Shown here: piece by piece, positions 58,277 through 64,000 of the stretch
Layout: each line of letters starts with the position of its first letter
Position numbering within the stretch: position 1 is the first letter of the stretch
DNA from: Siphonodentalium dalli
Taxonomy: Eukaryota > Mollusca > Scaphopoda > Gadilida > Siphonodentaliidae
Direction: 5' to 3'
DNA: 64,000 nt
NCBI GenBank assembly: GCA_032622095.1
Contig: CP136064.1
Coordinates: 126,591,605 to 126,655,604 of the forward strand
Program-made: the position numbers and the translations under genes
The notes under the pieces: generated by a model
The model's input: the letters and a program-made list of their open reading frames with translations, nothing else
Told to the model about the DNA's origin: nothing
Databases searched by the model: none

Positions 58277-59649
58277 AACTTTAAAAGCCCGCGAAAATAT
58301 TACTCATATTATAGACTTCCCTTTGAAGACCTTTGTATGTGACAATGATCCGTAATATTGTTTCTAAGTGACACTGGCCAGTGAAACTGATACTACGGGT
58401 ATGAACTAGCCAACTTCACATCGTAACAATAATAAAAGGGACACTTCATCTATATCAGTCTCAAAACGTGTTGGTACACATCTGTGTGGAAACTAAAACC
58501 AATCACTCTTCGTCCGTCATCCGTACATAATTGTAATATAATTTTCTCAGAAACCACGGGATCCCTTTGGCTGAAATTTGGTCTCAACATGGGATAAGAA
58601 ATTATCCATGGAAGACAACAGTGTCCGTGTGGGGGAGAAGCTTCGTAGTGTTTCGCTGTCGCCATGGTGTTTGTTTGGGTATAGGCATGGGTGGTGAGTG
58701 TGGTTCTCATATGGTATGAACTAGCCTTTACTGACTGAGGTAATTTAGTGCACATGTCATCACTTCACTGATAACCATTATATGGTCAAATCCCTACACT
58801 ATCAAACGCAATGTTTCAATAATGGGTTTTCTTAAAATTTTGACTAAATATTGGTTATATTATACGCATCAGCGATCCTTCTTAATAACGCTCTGTATAT
58901 TTTCAAACGCATTGCACTAAATGGGTTTGGAATAGCCATACAGGAAAGGAGAAACTGAGGTCCTGGGTAGGTCGACTGCATATAGCAGTATATATGGGGT
59001 ACAGACATGGACAGCAATGGGTTCCTCGTGGCTTCTGGTCTACACATGACATATTAAAGTTAACCACACCCATCGGCGCGCCTTTATTGGGCTATGAAGC
59101 GCCATACAGGCTCGAATCATGGCCTTCGCCATGTGTTTCTATTTGAACCCACATTAGTAACTAAATAAAATCTTTCTCTCCAGGTTGTTTCACGCCATAA
59201 CCTTGATTTGGAAAGCTTGAAGGGCTAATTAAGCTTCAATTTAAATCCCAACATTTTCTTATTTGAAGAACGTATCTGGTTAAACATGTCCACCATAGTA
59301 AGCTCATTTAATTCAAAGAGCTTCACACATAGTCCCACTAGTAATGATGTGTCGTTATTTACTACAGAAATGGTCATATAGAATACAATACAACACATTT
59401 TGGTCACATACCTTAAAGGTGCACGTCACTTTCGCAAGATATCGAACTGACCATGTATAGAGTGGAATGACATGTCGGGTATCAAATGTATAATCAGTTC
59501 CAGTATTTCGTCCATAAGGCAGTTTTGGTTGTAACATCATTGTGTATGACGGTTCATTCATATGATATCTTAGCGGTTGCACACGATACTGTCTGTTGTA
59601 TTTTATGTCTTATATCATGTATATTAATTGCTCCATGGATGGTAGGAGT

Positions 59650-61000
59650 ATGGCATTGGTGTCTGGTTCTTCGATGTATTCTAGTCATAGTTCATTCATA
59701 TTATTACTCTAAAATCTCCATTAAATGGAGAAACTAAAGAGCCCATATTATGTAGACTAGTGTATAAATACTTACTTCATGCATTATTTTTATCAATTAT
59801 ATGTATTATAACTCCCATCAAGATAGGCTGTTATACAGAGGAAACAAAGCATGTACCAAGTGACAGTCTGTACCAAGTGACAGTCTCATGTCACGAAAGG
59901 CCTACTATGTGGACACATTTTCTTATCAAAACGCTCTATTATGTAGGGGGTTATCAACCATTGGTCTGGAAAAGGCATACGAGCGGAAGGCGTGTATACA
60001 CATTTATTCGATGTACTCTTTAATCGTCGATTTCTCTTTATTGTCGTTAATTTATAGCATTATTAGTAGGAATCTAAACTCGCCGTTATATTGAGAAAAT
60101 AATGCGTCAATACCAGTCAATACTGCTTTATTGGCGGTAAATGAAATTATTGAATCATGTATCGCAGCTAAACAAGCGAGACAACTGATCACAACACAAA
60201 AATTAGTAATATTTCTGAAGCCTTGAGTGGGTTGTAATACACAGTGTAAATTTTCATTATTGCTACCATTTAAGGAAACATGCCCCCGATAGGGCTACTA
60301 TGCGAACACATGTCTATATTAATTTCACATATTCCTTACCGTTCATTCATATATACTCCAAGCTCTCTGTTAATACAGAGGCATCAAAACATTGGTCTGG
60401 AAGAGACCTACTATGTGGATGCGTGTATACATATTTACGTGATGTATTCTTTAATCGTTCATTTCTCTTTATTATCGTTCATTTATAGCATTATTAGAAG
60501 AAATTTAGTCTAAAATCTCCATTACATGGAGACAATAAAGAGCCCATATGGTGTAGACTAATGCATAAATACTTACTTCATGTATTCTTTTCACCAATTA
60601 TATGTATTGTACATCCTATACATTTAGTCCGTTATACAGAGGAAACAAAGCATGTACTACGTGGCAGTTTCATATGACGATAAGACCTACTATGTGAACA
60701 CATGTGCATATTAATTTCACATATTCTTCTCAAAACGCTCTATTTTATACGGGGGGTATCAAACATTGGTCTGGAAAAGGCATGCTATGTGGACGCGTGT
60801 ATACATATTGACTTCATATATGCATTCATAGTTCATTTCTCTTAATTGTCGTTCATTTAATAGCATTATTAGTAGAAATATAGTCTAAAACCGTCGGTAT
60901 ATGGAGAATATATAGCGTCAATACTGTTTTATTGTTGGTAACTCAAATTATTGCATTATGTATCGCAACTAAACAAGCGAGATAACTCATAAATTCTTAA
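59650..61000 (+). repeat. Large degenerate tandem repeat, ~800-bp period
   Basis: Copy 1 starts near 59,707 ('taaaatctccattaaatgga') and copy 2 near 60,510 ('taaaatctccattacatgga'). Both run through 'aaagagcccatat', 'ttatacagaggaaacaaagc', 'aaaacgctctatt', 'cattggtctggaaaaggcat', 'tttctctttattgtcgtt' and 'tatcgcagctaaacaagcga'. A partial copy lies between them (60,290-60,510). Short plus-strand frames recur in each copy as a consequence. 61,001-62,264 holds nothing recognised. Confidence 0.85.
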
Positions 61001-62264
61001 TAGTTCTGATGTCTATGGCAGTTCACACAGTGTATATTTTCATTGTTGTTACCATTTTAGTGCATACATTACTGATTTCTGTGTAAGAACGCCGGTCTCC
61101 ATTGTTGTTATGATTGTGCCTATAACTGTCCATATTCTTAAAGCAAGTACGGTACCTCTATGTGATATGATCTATAAAAATTTCCATTTTCACAGGTAAA
61201 TCACGTATAAACGCTCTTTAATGTATAGTTAAACTGAGTTTTCACATGCAGGGCTATGTCTTTGTGGACTATATACGTGGTATACTTCAGTATATACACG
61301 AAGTGAATGTGTTCTAAGTATACGTATCTGATTTATGTATACGTCCGTGTTTCTTAAAGCAAATCCAATACATATTAGTGCGTTATATTATGATGTACAT
61401 TAAGTGCCCTTTTCACTGTTAAATCAAGTAAAAAGGCCCTCTACTATAGTTAACTATTCAGTTCCACGTACGCTATAAGATCTATGGTGGTCCGGTGTGT
61501 CTTATCAATATGCCATTATATGCACGAATGTAATGTGTTCAAATATGTGGGTTATGATGTATACTTTAATGTTAAAGTATATAAGCACTCTTTAAGATAT
61601 GCATATGCAGAATGTTGCCTCTTTACACTGACAGAAAAAAAAGGAATATATAATTTTGAGTACTACTCTTCATAAAACGTTAGAAAACCATAATCTAACA
61701 ACGAATATCGAAGAACAATGTAATTACTTGATAAGCATTGTAAATATTTCGTCTGTTTTAAATAAAATGGAAATATTTCGTCTATTTGAAATACAGTTGG
61801 AAGCAACAATCAAGTATTTAAATGAAATTTGGACCAAAATCTTATAATTTGAGAAAACGTATATAATTTCTATCGAAGTCTTATAATAAAGGAAGGCTTT
61901 GTGCGAATCCATTCGGTCTAATGTGTGAATGTGTTCATCATCGCAAATATAATGATGCAGAAATGAATATTTCCTAGAATAATGTTAACATAGCTTGTAT
62001 TTAACCGAAATAATATAGCATTTGAGTTAAAATGTTTCATATTAGGACCATAACGAACCAATGCATAAAAATACAATATTTTGTTTTTCATTCTCGATCA
62101 AAATAATGCAGGGTTGTCAATTATCAACAAAAAACAAATACTTTGAAACAAAAACGATGACATAAGAAGGAATATCCAAGAGCTAGTGTGAAAATAACCC
62201 TCACATTTATAAAAAAAAAACAATAAAATTAAAGTTTTCGAGTAAGTCCTTCAAATTTATTGAA

Positions 62265-63480
62265 TTTTTTCGTCTATGTTGGATAAAATTTGACACAAAA
62301 ATCAATTAGCTCACTAACAGTTCGCGCAATATCTCATATTTTGAGAAAACGTTTGCAATTTTAGACAACAATATTGCTAGTGAAGGTGAATATTTCATCC
62401 TGGAACTCATGAAATATGATAAAAATAGATGTAAAGACACTTCACGAGCCCTCATATATTTGAGTTATGAACATAAAGTCATCTCATAGTGCCATTGTAC
62501 CCCATAATTTGGTCAGGAGAAATATGTATTTCATATTTGACCCTTCATCTGTGGTAAAAAATGAATTAAGGGACATGGGAGTGGTGTCCCTGGACATTAA
62601 CCTAGAGCATAAATTGACTCAATTATGCAATTTTAGGCAACATTCTTGCCAGGGAAAGTGTATATTTCATGTTGGAACTCATCCAATGTGATAAACATGC
62701 ATCATAAGACACTTAATGAGCTCTGATGACTTTGAGTTATGACAACAACGGCATCTCATACTAGATTGTAAGCCATAATTTGGTCAGGAAAAGTGTAAAT
62801 TTCATATTTTATCCTACATGTGTTTTAACAATCAATGTAATTACACCCCATCGGTCGCCTAGACACAGCGTAAATGTTCTCAAGTTTTCAATTGTAGGCC
62901 ACAATGTCGGCAGTGAAGGTAAACATTTCATGTTGGAACCCATGAAATGTGATAAAATGGATAAAAAGACACTTCCTGAGTCCTTATGACTGAGTTATGA
63001 ACATAAAGGGAACTCATAGTGTATTGTAGGTCATAATTTGGTCAGGAAAATTGTAAATTTCATGTCTTAAGCTCCATGTGTTTTTAAAATATATGTAATT
63101 ACAACCATTGGGTCCCTAGAGATCAATCCACAGTCCATGTGTAGTCCATATGCAATTTTAGGGAACAGTTTTGCTAGTGAAGGTGAACATTCCATGCTGG
63201 AACTCATGAAATATGATAAAAATAGATGAAAAGACACTTTCTGAGGCCTTGGTCGGGAGAAATGTGTATTGTATTTTGACCCTTGATGCGTGGTAGCAAT
63301 CAATGAAATTACACCCCATGGTATCCTCAGATATGAAGCAACATCATAAATGCACTCAGTTTTGGCAATTTAGACAACATTGTTGATGGGGAAGTTGTAC
63401 ATGTCATGTTGGAACTGGTGAAATGTGATAATAATTGATCAAAAGACACTCGATGAGCCCTGATGGGTTTCAATTATGGT
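62265..63480 (+). repeat. Tandem repeat, ~265-bp period, about four units
   Basis: The phrase 'cataatttggtcagga' occurs at 62,503, 62,774 and 63,032, and as 'ggtcgggaga' at 63,251 after a deletion of ~50 bases. Each unit also has 'catgttggaactcatgaaat', 'gtgataaaaatagatg', 'aagacacttcctgag', 'gagttatgaacataaag' and 'aatgtaattacaccccat'. Satellite-like, with 15-25% divergence judged by eye. Confidence 0.85.
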
Positions 63481-63788
63481 CATAAAGGCATATGATAGTG
63501 TCATTATACAACGGGGAAATTTGGGAAGCGCTAACAAAGCGTATCTGCACGGTGTTATACGAATCAAAATGATCCTGATATAAGAAATGCAATCTAGATC
63601 ATACTCAGTATCTTCGTATCGACTGAATATATCGTTATTCGATGGTGTTCCTGGCATACCTCCGTCTTTACTTTTCTTATGCTTTTGTAGATTGTAGTTC
63701 GACGATAATATCTTTCTTCACAAATGGCACCCGTGTATTGTCTCGAATCATGGGAAGAACTATCGTCCTTATACCAGCGAAAAGATGA

Positions 63789-64000
63789 GCAAATATGGTG
63801 TGGTATTATAAACTCGCCGCGTTCGTACCTCTATTTATCGTTTAGAGTAATTGTTCTTAGATAAAAAAAAAATAGGCGCGCGTGCGGCCCCCTCATCCCC
63901 ACTGCCGCCGCGCCTATTTTTTTTTTATCTAAGAACAATTACTCTAAACGATAAATAGAGGTACGAACGCGGCGAGTTTATAATACCACACCATATTTGC
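63789..64000. repeat. Perfect palindrome, 92-bp arms, 28-base loop, open at window end
   Basis: 63,789-63,880 and 63,909-64,000 are exact reverse complements, including the A10/T10 runs (63,863-63,872 and 63,917-63,926) and GGCGCG/CGCGCC at the inner edge. The loop is GC-rich ('cgtgcggccccctcatcccc' then 'actgccgc'). The right arm ends at the window border, so the true arm length may be greater. Confidence 0.97.

Noticed and set aside
1-64000. tRNA, rRNA, snRNA genes and CRISPR arrays.
   Set aside because: No B-box-like GGTTCGANTCC with a matching cloverleaf, no rRNA or U-snRNA core motifs, and the tandem repeats lack regular short spacers; the family B phrase 'gagttcgaatatggg' is only superficially B-box-like.

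Overview
The window looks like a gene-poor, repeat-dense, AT-rich stretch of an animal nuclear genome. No operon-like gene packing, rRNA, tRNA or CRISPR array could be supported. Long stretches are built from decayed transposable elements of animal type: non-LTR retrotransposons with AP-endonuclease and reverse-transcriptase domains, and hAT, pogo/Tc1, Harbinger-like and TTAA-flanked non-autonomous DNA transposons. There are also many 'hairpin + GTCY microsatellite + internal tandem module' elements of the kind described as pearl elements in bivalve molluscs and as Helentron-associated elements in insects. A marine lophotrochozoan, most likely a mollusc, is the best guess. This is inference from repeat style, not from a diagnostic gene.

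Layout. 0-5 kb: minisatellite, TTACGA-motif element, 5'-truncated LINE on the minus strand (3.1-4.2 kb). 5-11.8 kb: a 305-bp tandem pair split by a hAT MITE with a clean 8-bp target duplication, a degenerate tandem family (F) split by a 2.15-kb inverted-repeat element, and a pogo-like MITE. 11.9-16.3 kb: Helitron-like copy C1, then a long family-B element carrying a hAT-like insertion. 17-28 kb: families G, A and B nested in one another, three inverted-repeat elements (one flanked by TTAA), and a 272-bp almost perfect tandem duplication that starts inside the terminal hairpin of a B copy. 28-41 kb: a 165-bp hairpin, family J, GC-richer family D interrupted by a long-TIR element, two related Harbinger-like elements, C2. 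40.5-50.1 kb: C-terminal half of an L1/Tx1-type LINE, a ~350-bp tandem array interrupted by C3, a nearly complete CR1-group LINE with one frameshift and one stop, and the tail of another LINE ending in (TATCC)n. 50-64 kb: family H and C4, then the only convincing host-gene piece: a signal-peptide exon at 53,206-53,323 with a perfect donor site. After that come mostly tandem and simple repeats, ending in a perfect 92-bp-arm palindrome at the window edge.

How the parts relate. Most large ORFs belong to retrotransposons or are chance frames in repeats. Insertions into known repeat families give reconstructable empty sites and so an order of events: F, then the 2.15-kb element; D, then the long-TIR element; E, then Harbinger; the 350-bp array, then C3; H, then C4, then a 442-bp insert. 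Families A and B show inverted subterminal repeats followed by a terminal hairpin, and C and D share a hairpin + CTAG|T terminus. Both are signatures of rolling-circle (Helitron/Helentron) transposons.
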